A stretch of DNA of 64,000 nt from Alkalibacterium olivapovliticus (GTDB lineage Bacteria > Bacillota > Bacilli > Lactobacillales > Carnobacteriaceae_A): assembly GCF_003003275.1 (NCBI RefSeq), contig NZ_PVTO01000006.1, positions 53,317 to 117,316 of the forward strand, in the 5' to 3' direction. This document shows positions 39,092 through 47,892 of this stretch, one piece after another. Position 1 is the stretch's first letter. The number at the start of each line of letters is the position of its first letter. The position numbers and the translations under genes were made by a program. The notes below the pieces were generated by a model. That model saw only the letters and a program-made list of their open reading frames with translations. It ran no database searches and was not told the origin of the DNA.

Positions 39092-39136
39092 AAGCATCAG
39101 TTCTCATGTTAGAATCGAGAACTGATGCTTTTTTTA
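39092..39136. terminator. Terminator after glnPQ
   Basis: AAGCATCAGTTCTC and GAGAACTGATGCTT form a 14-bp stem with an 11-base loop, followed by TTTTTTAT. Confidence 0.88.
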
Positions 39137-39153
39137 TAGAGTCGTCTTCAAAT

Positions 39154-39753
39154 TTATAAGATGGGAATCAGGATCAGATTGACCACTTCCTGAATATCGG
39201 TTTGGACAAACCAGTTAAAGTATAAAGTTAGAAGTGAGAGGAGTTCAAGCAGTGTCAGCACGGTCGTTAAAGACAGCAGTACTCCAATCAGCAGGCGATT
39301 AGTGGTTGTATATAGCGCGAGAAGGGCGACAGGAATAGTCAGAATGAGCAGTTTCGGAAAAAAGAAACCAGGAAAGAGGGCAATCAGCAGATAATTGACA
39401 GCCATCCATTTGTTCAACTTCAAGTGAGATACAGCGTCTTTCGCTGGAAGAGTATACTTTCTTTTCGATTTTACCGACGTGTTTTCTATGTGTACCTTAA
39501 GTTTGTTCACAGCAGGTACGTTGTCTTGCATCTGATCACCGAGATAGTCTGTTCCGTATTCTTCAGTTAAGAACCACTCTAATGGATAGCCAAATGTTTT
39601 AGACAGCAGTTTGACCGTTTCCAGTTCCGGATGTGTGTGGCCATTTTCCCATCTGGAAATAGCCTGACGACTGACAAAAATAATATCTGCCAGTTTAGCC
39701 TGCGATAACTTTTCTTTAGTGCGCAGGTAAATAATTTTATCCCCAATATCCAT
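39154..39753 (-). CDS. XRE-family regulator with a C-terminal membrane region
   Basis: A 199-residue protein. A Cro/CI-type helix-turn-helix (about 5-60; LSQAKLADIIFVSRQAISRWENG) is followed by a linker and three hydrophobic segments (about 110-190). Such HTH-membrane proteins are common in lactic acid bacteria, and their signal is generally unknown. The ATG at 39753 is chosen because GGGGAGA lies 7 bases upstream; a longer frame from a TTG at 39771 would include that site. It is convergent with glnQ. Confidence 0.8.
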   Translation of the reverse strand: MDIGDKIIYLRTKEKLSQAKLADIIFVSRQAISRWENGHTHPELETVKLLSKTFGYPLEWFLTEEYGTDYLGDQMQDNVPAVNKLKVHIENTSVKSKRKYTLPAKDAVSHLKLNKWMAVNYLLIALFPGFFFPKLLILTIPVALLALYTTTNRLLIGVLLSLTTVLTLLELLSLLTLYFNWFVQTDIQEVVNLILIPIL

Positions 39754-39771
39754 ATTTAAATCTCTCCCCAA

Positions 39772-40090
39772 AGCTAGTGAATATCTGTTAATAAATTAAG
39801 GCAATTATATCATGATTACAAACAGTTGGATAGGAAAGATGAACAAAAGTTTAATTATGGTCATATTATTCATGATACAGTTTAAAAATAAGATGGGTAG
39901 AAGATGTTACATAGTGGCGACATTCCCTTGTCGTAACAGTGTTTGTCAGGGGGAAACAAGCTGTTTCTAGTTAGAAAGCCGTGTTTGATATAAGCTGAAC
40001 TTAGAAGTGAATGGCAGTGATCCGTTCGGGTCATAGTCAGTAGGCGCAATTGGTGACGTGATGAAACGGATAAACTGAGGGAGTATTTTT
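39772..40090. other. Intergenic gap without recognised features
   Basis: Between the XRE gene and the membrane protein gene I see AT-rich sequence near the divergent starts and a small CGAC...GTCG hairpin around 39925, but no gene, repeat array or convincing operator. Confidence 0.4.
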
Positions 40091-40678
40091 ATGGCACTGG
40101 TATTATGGGGGATTGTTTTTTTATTTCTAAAATATACTGTTTCACTACAGGACATGAGTCTGTTCTATCTTATGACTAATTTAGTTGGCTTGCTGCTGAT
40201 AAAATGGGGACTGGATGAAATTGAATGCGTCACTGGTCAAAAAGTGAATGACCAGTTGTGGTTTTATGGTGTCATGAATCTGCTGTTAGTGACGTGCAGA
40301 ATATTTGAAGTTCACGTGTATGAGATAGGGTTGGAGTATTTTGAATCGTATGTCCTGGCCTTTACTCTGATGTTCGCCCATTTCTATGTTTTCTTTTTTC
40401 CGTTGTACATTTTTTCAGTTTTATTAAAGTTTGACAGACACCTCCTACAGAAACCATTCTCATACTCAGTGACCTATATGGTTCCCATATGTGTTTCTTT
40501 AGCCCTTATCAGTTTCTTGTCTCAAACGACAGAACTGGCCAGAGCCCTATTATGGACAACTATTATTTTACTTGAGCTGCATGCGTCACTAAGATTGCTG
40601 ATTGCCAACAAAACAGAGGATAAAGTGACGTCAAAAATGTGTGAAAAAGCAGCACATTTGTTTAGAAAAAGAATCTGA
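40091..40678 (+). CDS. Hypothetical membrane protein
   Basis: A 195-residue protein with about six hydrophobic segments (for example ALVLWGIVFLFL, LTNLVGLLLIKW-like near 30, FTLMFAHFYVFFFPLYIF and MVPICVSLALISFL). Cys and aromatic residues are frequent. I recognise no family. TGAGGGA lies about 8 bases before the ATG. A terminator follows, so it is a single-gene unit. It is divergent from the XRE membrane regulator, which might control it (inference). Confidence 0.65.
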   Translation: MALVLWGIVFLFLKYTVSLQDMSLFYLMTNLVGLLLIKWGLDEIECVTGQKVNDQLWFYGVMNLLLVTCRIFEVHVYEIGLEYFESYVLAFTLMFAHFYVFFFPLYIFSVLLKFDRHLLQKPFSYSVTYMVPICVSLALISFLSQTTELARALLWTTIILLELHASLRLLIANKTEDKVTSKMCEKAAHLFRKRI

Positions 40679-40709
40679 GCTGTAAATAAAATAGACTGTT
40701 TCTCGTATA

Positions 40710-40742
40710 AGTAGAGGCTTTCCCCAAAGGCTCTACTTTTTT
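40710..40742 (+). terminator. Terminator after the membrane protein gene
   Basis: AGTAGAG and CTCTACT, with inner CTTT/AAAG pairing and loop CCCC, followed by TTTTTTT. Confidence 0.75.
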
Positions 40743-40891
40743 TAGTACACAAAAAGCTCATGCCCAGTTTGAACTTAGCGTTCAATTAAGTGGAGGTTTT
40801 AATATATGGGTGATAAATCACTTGTAACCTTAGGCCATTCATTCTAAAATAAGGTTAATATAAAAGCTAAACAAACTACTGGAGGACGCTC

Positions 40892-42286
40892 ATGTCATTT
40901 ATTCATAACGACTTTATGCTTCAAAATGAAACCGCTAAACAGATATATCATAACATAGCTAAAGACTTGCCAATTATTGATTATCACTGCCATCTGGATC
41001 CCAAAGAAATAGCTGAAGATTATATATTTGAGGATATCACCGAATTGTGGCTGGCAGGAGATCATTATAAATGGCGCGCGATGCGGGCAAATGGCGTTTC
41101 TGAAGACTTGATCACAGGTAATGGATCATCTAAGGAGAAATTCAAAGCCTGGGCAGAAACAGCCGAAGTAGCCTTAGGAAACCCTTTATTCCATTGGACA
41201 CAACTGGAATTGAAACAGTATTTTGGAATAGAAGATCTGCTGTCGAGTGAGAACTGGGAAGACATTTATGATAAAGCCAATCAGCAGCTAAAGAATGACG
41301 GGATGACTGCTCAGTCACTGATCAAACAGTCACAGGTTGAATTCATCGGCACGACCGATACACCATTTGATTCGCTGGAGTATCATAAACAGATCGCTGA
41401 AGATTCCAGTTTTGATGTGACGGTGGCGCCTTCTTTCAGACCGGACGAACTGTATAATTTATCTCCTGACGATATCAGACGACTGGAAAAGCTGACAGGG
41501 AAAACCGCGGACAATTACGACTCTTTCAAAACCATTTTAGAAAATAGAGTGGCGTATTTCGATCAACATGGTGCCTTAATTTCAGACCATGGAATAACTG
41601 AATTGATTTATCAGGAGTCTACTGATGACGATATCGAGCGGATATTTGCAAAGTTTAAAGCTGAAGAAACAGTTACGGAAGAAGAGAAAGCGCAATGGAT
41701 GACCCGGTTATTAGTGGACTTGGGTAGTTTTTATTATGATAGAGGGTGGATCATGCAGATTCACTTCGGTGCAATTCGAGATGCTAATAAACGACTGTTT
41801 AATCAAGCGGGTGCAAATGTTGGAGTGGATTCCATATATGATCAGCCGAAAGTTGCAGAGCATTTAAACCAGCTGCTGAATGCGATGGACGTAAAAAGCA
41901 AACTGCCGAAAACAATCATCTATAACTTGAACCCTGAACTCAACCATATAGTTGCGAGCACTGTAGCAAACTTTCAGTCGAATGAAGAGGGCATCAAAGG
42001 GAAAGTTCAGTTCGGTGCCGGCTGGTGGTTCAATGACACTGAACAAGGTATGCTGAGACAAATGGAAACTTTAGCTGATCACGGACTTTTGATGCACTTT
42101 GTTGGAATGCTGACCGATTCACGCAGTTTTGTATCTTATCCGCGCCACGATTATTTCCGGCGTATCTTCTGTAACTTTGTCGGAGAACAGGTGGAGCAAG
42201 GGAAATTTCCAGACAATGATCTCCTGATTAAGCGATTAGTCGAAAATGTCTGTTACTACAATGCCAAACGATACTTTCAAAAATAA
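40892..42286 (+). CDS. uxaC: Glucuronate isomerase (uronate isomerase)
   Basis: Interconverts D-glucuronate with D-fructuronate (and galacturonate with tagaturonate), the first step of hexuronate breakdown. At 464 residues it matches UxaC. Characteristic stretches are DYHCHLDPKEIAEDY (metal His pair), WLAGDHYKWRAMRANG, TTDTPFDSLEYH, MQIHFGAIRDANKR and GAGWWFNDTEQGM. GGAGG precedes the ATG. No uxaB, uxuA or hexuronate transporter is adjacent, so it is an isolated gene here. A terminator follows. Confidence 0.94.
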   Translation: MSFIHNDFMLQNETAKQIYHNIAKDLPIIDYHCHLDPKEIAEDYIFEDITELWLAGDHYKWRAMRANGVSEDLITGNGSSKEKFKAWAETAEVALGNPLFHWTQLELKQYFGIEDLLSSENWEDIYDKANQQLKNDGMTAQSLIKQSQVEFIGTTDTPFDSLEYHKQIAEDSSFDVTVAPSFRPDELYNLSPDDIRRLEKLTGKTADNYDSFKTILENRVAYFDQHGALISDHGITELIYQESTDDDIERIFAKFKAEETVTEEEKAQWMTRLLVDLGSFYYDRGWIMQIHFGAIRDANKRLFNQAGANVGVDSIYDQPKVAEHLNQLLNAMDVKSKLPKTIIYNLNPELNHIVASTVANFQSNEEGIKGKVQFGAGWWFNDTEQGMLRQMETLADHGLLMHFVGMLTDSRSFVSYPRHDYFRRIFCNFVGEQVEQGKFPDNDLLIKRLVENVCYYNAKRYFQK

Positions 42287-42302
42287 GTGAGTCAATCACT
42301 CT

Positions 42303-42349
42303 CTGGGTGCTGTTCTTTCACTACTAAAGAGCAGCAGTCCAGATTTTTA
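42303..42349 (+). terminator. Terminator after uxaC
   Basis: CTGGGTGCTGTTCTTT pairs with AAAGAGCAGCAGTCCAG (one bulge, one G-U), followed by ATTTTTATT. Confidence 0.8.
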
Positions 42350-42407
42350 TTAACCTGACAAGTACTGTATTGTAGACTCAAGATCATATAAAGTAGGGAG
42401 CTGTAAG

Positions 42408-42809
42408 ATGAAGATAAACTATCGGTTACTTCTATATCTCTTATTTATTGCTGGGGGCATTTTTGTGCTTGAGCAATTTAGAATAGATAATATACCAGAT
42501 CCGAATGATGTCATTATAGTAACCATCGAAGGGAATGGCGAAACGGTAGATATTTCGGACGAGGCTATTATTTCAGTACTTCTGGAAGACATAGCAAAGG
42601 CTAAAAACACGCTGCGTTCAAGTAACCATGACCAGCCGATAGATGAACCATACTGGACACTTGTCTTTCAAACTGCTGAAGGCAGAACAGATACAGTCTA
42701 TTTCTATGAATCAAGATGGTTCAGTTATATTGAGAAACCATATGAGGGGATCTACACAGTAGACTCAGCTACTCTTGAAAATCTGGCCCACTTTATCCAA
42801 ATGTGGTAA
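42408..42809 (+). CDS. Hypothetical membrane-anchored protein
   Basis: A 133-residue protein with one N-terminal hydrophobic segment (about 6-24, LLLYLLFIAGGIFVLEQF) and a small extracellular domain. The pattern YWTLVFQTAEGRTDTVYFYESRW followed by YTVDSATLENL resembles small extracytoplasmic domains of Firmicutes lipoproteins, but I cannot name a family. There is no lipobox Cys. AGGGAG precedes the ATG by about 10 bases. A hairpin shared with the convergent reductase gene follows. Confidence 0.65.
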   Translation: MKINYRLLLYLLFIAGGIFVLEQFRIDNIPDPNDVIIVTIEGNGETVDISDEAIISVLLEDIAKAKNTLRSSNHDQPIDEPYWTLVFQTAEGRTDTVYFYESRWFSYIEKPYEGIYTVDSATLENLAHFIQMW

Positions 42810-42831
42810 TAACAGAATCGACCAACAAAAA

Positions 42832-42871
42832 ACCAGCGAATTTATCTATTCTTTTAGATAAATCCGCTGGT
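42832..42871. terminator. Bidirectional terminator
   Basis: ACCAGCG...CGCTGGT with inner ATTTATCT/AGATAAAT pairing. T runs on both sides serve the hypothetical gene and the convergent reductase. Confidence 0.8.
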
Positions 42872-42902
42872 TTATTTATTTATTTAAAAAGAAAAGGCTA
42901 GT

Positions 42903-43604
42903 TTAGACAAAGAATACGCCCGCTCTTGATTCATGTTTATCAAGAGTGATCTGCTCATCTGTGATCCCTTGTCTGCGCAGAAAGCTGATGTTCTCTTTGA
43001 GAAACTCGTCTCCGCCAACAACATAGAATAAAGCATGTTTGTCCTTTGTTAGCTGCTCAACTTCCTTATAGTAGGTATGACGGTTGTCGACATGCTGAAC
43101 AGATAATTGATGTTCAGGTAAGGATTTAAAGCTATCTGAAAACAGATAGTTTTTTGACGAATCGATCGATAATGAGTGGATTCTGTCAATCCCTGAAGCA
43201 TTTGATAAGTACTCAAGAACCAAAGGTCTGAAAGTTGCAATACCCACTCCGCATGATAACAAGTTAATCGCTTTGTCTTCTCTTTTAAGTGTGACGTTTG
43301 AATGTGTTTTGAATAAAGCGACTGAATCTCCAACAGTTAACTTGCGCAGTTCGGATTTAAACTCAGAGCACTCATCTTTTATACGAGTCGTTATGCCAAT
43401 GGCACGTTCACCCGGAAGAGTAGAAATCGACATATGTCGAACTAAGCTTTTGTTCGGTTTTTCACCACTATTAAATCCTTCTAGCGCAAGGTGAGTATGA
43501 GCACCTTCTTCCCAGGTGAAATCGGCAGGACTGTCCAGTTTATACGTCCATGTGTAGGGTGCTTCTTGAATAATATCTATAACCGTAGTCCAGTGAATCT
43601 GCAT
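42903..43604 (-). CDS. Ferredoxin-NADP reductase-like flavoprotein, iron-regulated
   Basis: A 233-residue stand-alone FNR-fold reductase. The FAD-binding motif RHMSIST lies near residue 57, and the NAD(P)-binding region has GVGIATFRPLVL near 118. The C-terminal YVVGGDEFLKENISFLRRQGI is the usual Cys-free version of the family end (first 20 residues shown by key groups YVVGG and LRRQGI). There is no 2Fe-2S domain. A Fur box overlaps its promoter, so it may reduce ferric chelates or haem-related substrates (inference). AAAGGAG precedes the ATG. Other roles in electron transfer are possible. Confidence 0.8.
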   Translation of the reverse strand: MQIHWTTVIDIIQEAPYTWTYKLDSPADFTWEEGAHTHLALEGFNSGEKPNKSLVRHMSISTLPGERAIGITTRIKDECSEFKSELRKLTVGDSVALFKTHSNVTLKREDKAINLLSCGVGIATFRPLVLEYLSNASGIDRIHSLSIDSSKNYLFSDSFKSLPEHQLSVQHVDNRHTYYKEVEQLTKDKHALFYVVGGDEFLKENISFLRRQGITDEQITLDKHESRAGVFFV

Positions 43605-43656
43605 GATGAGTCATCTCCTTTGATTGTGTACTAATTAACTATGTATGATGATTAAC

Positions 43657-43686
43657 AGTATACTTTAATTGAGAATGATTCTCAAT
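43657..43686 (-). promoter_or_regulatory. Promoter of the reductase gene with an overlapping Fur box
   Basis: On the minus strand, TTGAGA (43685-43680), a 17-base spacer and TATACT (43662-43657). ATTGAGAATGATTCTCAAT at 43668-43686 is a perfect 9-1-9 inverted repeat of Fur-box type that covers the -35 box and part of the spacer, as expected for iron-dependent repression. Confidence 0.82.
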
Positions 43687-43735
43687 CGTTTTCCTTAAAT
43701 AATTAATGAGGAGTAACTGAATCGTAAGCGGCTGT

Positions 43736-43777
43736 AAACGAACTTCAAAACCCATCAAACGCGCATAAAGTTCGTGT
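43736..43777. promoter_or_regulatory. Inverted pair of PurBox-like sites
   Basis: AAACGAACTT (43736) and, inverted, AAAGTTCGTGTA (43767). The ACGAAC/GTTCGT cores are 26 bases apart, which fits two 14-bp PurBoxes with a 16-17 bp gap as described for B. subtilis PurR. Confidence 0.55.
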
Positions 43778-43827
43778 ATAAAGGTATATAAACTTTAATT
43801 AAAGACCATTATTATTCAGATGAGATT

Positions 43828-43841
43828 AAACACGAACAATA
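43828..43841 (+). promoter_or_regulatory. PurBox at about -76 of the purC promoter
   Basis: AAACACGAACAATA. The central G (43834) is about 76 bases before the start point predicted from the -10 box below. In L. lactis a PurBox at -76 is used by PurR as an activator. Confidence 0.65.
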
Positions 43842-43875
43842 AATGAGATTACAATGATAAATAATCATGAAAAGG

Positions 43876-43904
43876 TTGACTAGATGCTGAATACTATTTA
43901 TGAT
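43876..43904 (+). promoter_or_regulatory. Predicted pur operon promoter
   Basis: TTGACT (43876-43881), a 17-base spacer, then TATGAT (43899-43904). A 10-bp perfect inverted repeat (43896-43905 with 43912-43921) overlaps the -10 box and start point. An additional inverted PurBox core (TGTTCGTGTTTT, 43952-43963) lies in the leader just before purC. Confidence 0.7.
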
Positions 43905-43991
43905 GAAGGCACATCATAAATAAGAACGATTTTAAAGATAACGGCTTTTAATGTTCGTGTTTTAATGAGCTTTTATAGGAGGAGTAATTTG

Positions 43992-44702
43992 TTGGAAAAA
44001 AGAGAGCTTCTTTACGAGGGAAAAGCGAAACAATTATTTGAAACAACTGAACCTGACGTTCTTTGGGTCACCTATAAAAACCAGGCCACAGCCGGAAATG
44101 GTGCGAAGAAAGAAATGATAGCGGGTAAAGGTCAGTTGAACAATCAGATCACCAGTCTTTTATTTGAAAAACTGAAAGAAAAAGGAATTCCCAGTCACTT
44201 TATCAAGCAGTTGTCTGAGACAGATCAGGCTATTGAAAAAGTGGCCATGTTCGATTTGGAAGTTGTGGTCAGAAACGTTGCCGCAGGTAGTTTTTCGAAA
44301 CGATTAGGGGTCGAAGAAGGGATAGATCTTCCGTTCCCTGTGCTGGAATTTTATTTAAAAGATGATGATTTAAATGACCCGATCATAAATGATGATCATG
44401 TATTGGCACTTGAACTTGCTACAACAGAAGAGATAAACGAACTTAAAGAAAAAACACTGAAAATTAATGACGCCTTGATCGACTTGTTCAAACAGGTCAA
44501 TATTCGCCTGGTTGATTTTAAACTTGAATTTGGAAAAACAAAAGAAGGAACGATTGTATTAGCAGATGAAATTTCGCCGGATACCTGCCGATTGTGGGAT
44601 CTAAACACGAACGATCGACTGGACAAGGATATTTTCAGACAAGACCTTGGAGACATCATTCCTTTGTATCAGGAAGTACTGGATAGACTAACTCAATTAT
44701 AA
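43992..44702 (+). CDS. purC: Phosphoribosylaminoimidazole-succinocarboxamide synthase
   Basis: Joins aspartate to CAIR with ATP to form SAICAR. A 236-residue protein with LLYEGKAKQLF at the N-terminus, VEVVVRNVAAG-like VVVRNVAAGSFSKRLG, and the signature LVDFKLEFG...LADEISPDTCRLWD. The TTG at 43992 is chosen because AGGAGG lies 9 bases upstream and the product then begins MEKRELLYEGK, as in other PurC proteins; an ATG at 43965 would precede the ribosome site. It is the first gene of the pur operon, with purS 15 bp downstream. Confidence 0.94.
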   Translation: MEKRELLYEGKAKQLFETTEPDVLWVTYKNQATAGNGAKKEMIAGKGQLNNQITSLLFEKLKEKGIPSHFIKQLSETDQAIEKVAMFDLEVVVRNVAAGSFSKRLGVEEGIDLPFPVLEFYLKDDDLNDPIINDDHVLALELATTEEINELKEKTLKINDALIDLFKQVNIRLVDFKLEFGKTKEGTIVLADEISPDTCRLWDLNTNDRLDKDIFRQDLGDIIPLYQEVLDRLTQL

Positions 44703-44717
44703 GAGGAGAAGTGAATC

Positions 44718-44978
44718 ATGTATAACGTAAAAGTATATGTAACCTACAAAGAATCTATTTTAGACCCTCAAGGTGAGGCTGTTAGAGGAGCCGTTCACCG
44801 TATGGGATTTGATGAAATTGATGATATTCGTATCGGAAAATATTTTGAAATCAAAGTATCCAAGCAGGAAGAACGGTCAGTTGAAGATGTCATTGAGACA
44901 GTATGCGACAAACTGCTGGCTAATGTCGTGATGGAAACATACCGTTATGAGATCGAAGAAGTAAAGGAGACGGTTTAA
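44718..44978 (+). CDS. purS: Phosphoribosylformylglycinamidine synthase subunit PurS
   Basis: An 86-residue structural subunit of the FGAR amidotransferase complex. It bridges PurL and PurQ and is needed where PurL is of the small type, as here. [18 protein letters not shown] at the N-terminus is typical. AGAGGAG precedes the ATG. Only two bases separate its stop from purQ. Confidence 0.95.
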   Translation: MYNVKVYVTYKESILDPQGEAVRGAVHRMGFDEIDDIRIGKYFEIKVSKQEERSVEDVIETVCDKLLANVVMETYRYEIEEVKETV

Positions 44979-44980
44979 GC

Positions 44981-45664
44981 ATGCGATTCGCAGTGATTCA
45001 ATTTCCCGGTTCCAATTGTGATGTCGATTTGCTCCATGCCATAAGAGATGGTGTGGGAGAAGAAGCAGAGTATGTCCCGCATACTGCAGATAGTCTAGAA
45101 GGATTCGATGGTGTACTGCTGCCTGGCGGATTCTCATACGGAGACTACCTTAGAAGTGGTGCTATTTCACGCTTTTCCAATATTATGAGCGAAGTCAGTC
45201 GGTTTGCTGAAGAAGGTAAACCTGTCTTTGGAACGTGTAATGGATTCCAAATACTTGTAGAAGCGGGCCTGCTCCCTGGTGCCCTGCAGAGAAATAAACA
45301 GCTGCACTTTATCTGTAAGACAACTGAATTAAAAGTAGACAACAACCAGACTAAATTCACGTCTAAATATCAAAAAGACGAAGTGCTCACGATTCCCATT
45401 GCACATGGAGAAGGCAGTTTCTATTGTGATGACGACACGCTTGCAGACTTGAAAGCCAATAACCAGATCGTCTTTACCTATGCATCTGACAATCCGAATG
45501 GTTCTATTGAAAATATTGCCGGGATCATCAATAAGAAAGGCAATGTACTTGGAATGATGCCTCACCCTGAAAGAGCCATTGAAGATCTGCTTGGATCAAG
45601 TGATGGCTTGCGCTTCTTTCAATCAATGATTAGTAACTTTGTAAAGGAGACTGCAGACGTATGA
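44981..45664 (+). CDS. purQ: Phosphoribosylformylglycinamidine synthase glutaminase subunit PurQ
   Basis: The glutaminase subunit, supplying ammonia to PurL. A 227-residue class-I amidotransferase. The nucleophile Cys lies in [10 protein letters not shown], with the catalytic His/Glu in [17 protein letters not shown] is the conserved N-terminus. AAGGAG precedes the ATG. The stop overlaps the purL start (ATGA). Confidence 0.95.
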   Translation: MRFAVIQFPGSNCDVDLLHAIRDGVGEEAEYVPHTADSLEGFDGVLLPGGFSYGDYLRSGAISRFSNIMSEVSRFAEEGKPVFGTCNGFQILVEAGLLPGALQRNKQLHFICKTTELKVDNNQTKFTSKYQKDEVLTIPIAHGEGSFYCDDDTLADLKANNQIVFTYASDNPNGSIENIAGIINKKGNVLGMMPHPERAIEDLLGSSDGLRFFQSMISNFVKETADV

Positions 45665-47892
45665 AAACCATCCACGAACCCTCAGCAGAAATGATTAAAG
45701 ACGAACGCATCTATGCCCAGTGGGGACTGACAGATGAAGAGTATCGTCAGATTTCAGAAGACATATTAGGCCGTTTACCAAATTACACTGAAACAGGGTT
45801 GTTCTCCGTTATGTGGAGTGAACACTGTTCCTATAAAAATTCAAAACCGGTTTTGCGTAAGTTTCCGACAGAAGGCCCTCATGTTCTTCAGGGACCTGGA
45901 GAAGGTGCTGGAATCGTTGATATTGGGGACAACCAGGCTGTTGTGTTTAAAGCAGAGAGTCACAATCACCCATCAGCGGTCGAACCATATGAAGGTGCAG
46001 CTACAGGCGTAGGTGGCATCATCCGTGATATTTTCAGTATGGGTGCGCGTCCGATCGCAATGCTTGATTCGCTTCGTTTTGGAGAGCTTGACAATGAACG
46101 CACCAAATATTTATTGGAAGAAGTGGTCGCCGGTATCGGTGGCTATGGTAACTGTATCGGCATCCCGACTGTGGGTGGCGAAATCGGGTTTGACCCCGTC
46201 TATAAAGGGAACCCGCTTGTTAATGCCATGTGTGTCGGACTGATTGATCACAAAGATATTCAAAAAGGTCAGGCTAAAGGTGTCGGCAATACGATTATGT
46301 ACGTCGGGGCTAAAACGGGTCGAGACGGTATTCATGGGGCAACCTTTGCATCTGAAGAATTCAGTGACGGCGAAGAATCTGAACGCTCAGCTGTTCAGGT
46401 CGGCGATCCATTTATGGAAAAACTTCTGATGGAAGCGTGTCTGGAACTGATCAAGGACCACAGTGATATTTTAGTCGGGATTCAGGACATGGGTGCAGCC
46501 GGACTGGTTTCATCGAGTTCTGAAATGGCATCAAAAGCCGGAAGCGGACTGGTTCTGAATCTGGACGATGTACCTCAGCGTGAAACACACATGACACCTT
46601 ACGAAATGATGCTGTCAGAATCACAGGAACGCATGCTGATTTGTGTCACAAAAGGATCAGAAGAACGAGTGAAAGAATTGTTTTCAAGATACGAACTGGA
46701 TGCGGTCAATATTGGCTATGTAACGGATGACGGTCAATACCGCCTGTTTCATCACGGAAAGCCGGTAGCGGATCTGCCTGTCGATGCTTTGGCAGAAGAA
46801 GCACCTGTCTATCATAAAGAATACACTGAACCTGCTCGTATTCAACAGTTTAAAGACATGAAAGATTTCGAACCAATCGTTGAAAATGCGGGAGAAACAC
46901 TTAAGCAACTTCTCCAGCAGCCGACGATTGCGTCTAAAAAATCGATTTTTGAAACATACGATTCAATGGTCAGAACGAATACAGTGGTTGGACCAGGAAG
47001 CGATGCAGCAGTATTGCGTATCCGTGGGACTCGAAAAGCATTGGCCATGACGACAGACTGTAACGCCCGTTACTTGTATTTGAACCCTGAAATGGGTGGT
47101 CAGATGGCAGTCGCGGAAGCAGCCAGAAATATCGTCGCAAGTGGGGGAGAACCTTTAGCTATTACAGATTGTCTGAATTACGGGAATCCAGACAAACCAG
47201 AAGTATTCTGGGAATTATGGACTTCAGCTGACGGTATTGCTAAGGCGTGTAACACATTAGGAACGCCTGTTATTTCAGGAAATGTCTCTTTATATAATGA
47301 AACAAACGGGGAAGCCATCTATCCAACACCGATGATCGGAATGGTTGGATTAGTGAAAGACTTGGATCACGTGACGACATCAGAATTCAAGCAGGCTGGA
47401 GATAAGATCTTTTCAATCGGAGAAACGAAAGCAGACTTTAACGGATCAGAACTACAGAAAATGCAATTGGGGAGAATCGAAGGCGAGCTGTTCGATTTTG
47501 ATATAGATAAAGAAAAAAGAATTCAAGATAAAGTACTGAAAGCTATCCGTAACGGATGGATCCAAAGTGCGCATGACTGTTCTGAGGGCGGACTGGCTGT
47601 TGCTTTGATCGAATCAGCTTTCCCTAAAGAACTGGGAATAGATGTCTCAGTGGATATACCAAAAGAATGGCTGTTTTCTGAATCACCTTCACGTTTCGTA
47701 TTATCAGTGAAACCGGAAGTGGCTAAAGAGGTTCAGGCATTATTCGGAGCAGATGCAGTGGAAATCGGAGAAGTGACAGACACAGGAACAGCAATGATTC
47801 AAACACATAATGATCAAATGGAACTGAACGTACACGAAGCAAAACAGATTTGGGAAGGAGCAATTCCTTGGTTACTGAAATCAAAAGTTTAA
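45661..47892 (+). CDS. purL: Phosphoribosylformylglycinamidine synthase subunit PurL
   Basis: The ATP-dependent synthase subunit converting FGAR to FGAM. At 743 residues it is the small Gram-positive type that works with PurS and PurQ. Signature stretches are [32 protein letters not shown] (20 residues), [16 protein letters not shown] and QDMGAAGL. The start overlaps purQ by four bases. Its 3' end overlaps the purF start by 25 bases, so the block purS to purF is translationally coupled. Confidence 0.95.
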   Translation: MKTIHEPSAEMIKDERIYAQWGLTDEEYRQISEDILGRLPNYTETGLFSVMWSEHCSYKNSKPVLRKFPTEGPHVLQGPGEGAGIVDIGDNQAVVFKAESHNHPSAVEPYEGAATGVGGIIRDIFSMGARPIAMLDSLRFGELDNERTKYLLEEVVAGIGGYGNCIGIPTVGGEIGFDPVYKGNPLVNAMCVGLIDHKDIQKGQAKGVGNTIMYVGAKTGRDGIHGATFASEEFSDGEESERSAVQVGDPFMEKLLMEACLELIKDHSDILVGIQDMGAAGLVSSSSEMASKAGSGLVLNLDDVPQRETHMTPYEMMLSESQERMLICVTKGSEERVKELFSRYELDAVNIGYVTDDGQYRLFHHGKPVADLPVDALAEEAPVYHKEYTEPARIQQFKDMKDFEPIVENAGETLKQLLQQPTIASKKSIFETYDSMVRTNTVVGPGSDAAVLRIRGTRKALAMTTDCNARYLYLNPEMGGQMAVAEAARNIVASGGEPLAITDCLNYGNPDKPEVFWELWTSADGIAKACNTLGTPVISGNVSLYNETNGEAIYPTPMIGMVGLVKDLDHVTTSEFKQAGDKIFSIGETKADFNGSELQKMQLGRIEGELFDFDIDKEKRIQDKVLKAIRNGWIQSAHDCSEGGLAVALIESAFPKELGIDVSVDIPKEWLFSESPSRFVLSVKPEVAKEVQALFGADAVEIGEVTDTGTAMIQTHNDQMELNVHEAKQIWEGAIPWLLKSKV

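Noticed and set aside
43690..43991. Purine riboswitch in the purC leader
   Set aside because: The conserved core and three-way junction of the purine aptamer are absent. PurBoxes and an inverted repeat explain the leader better.
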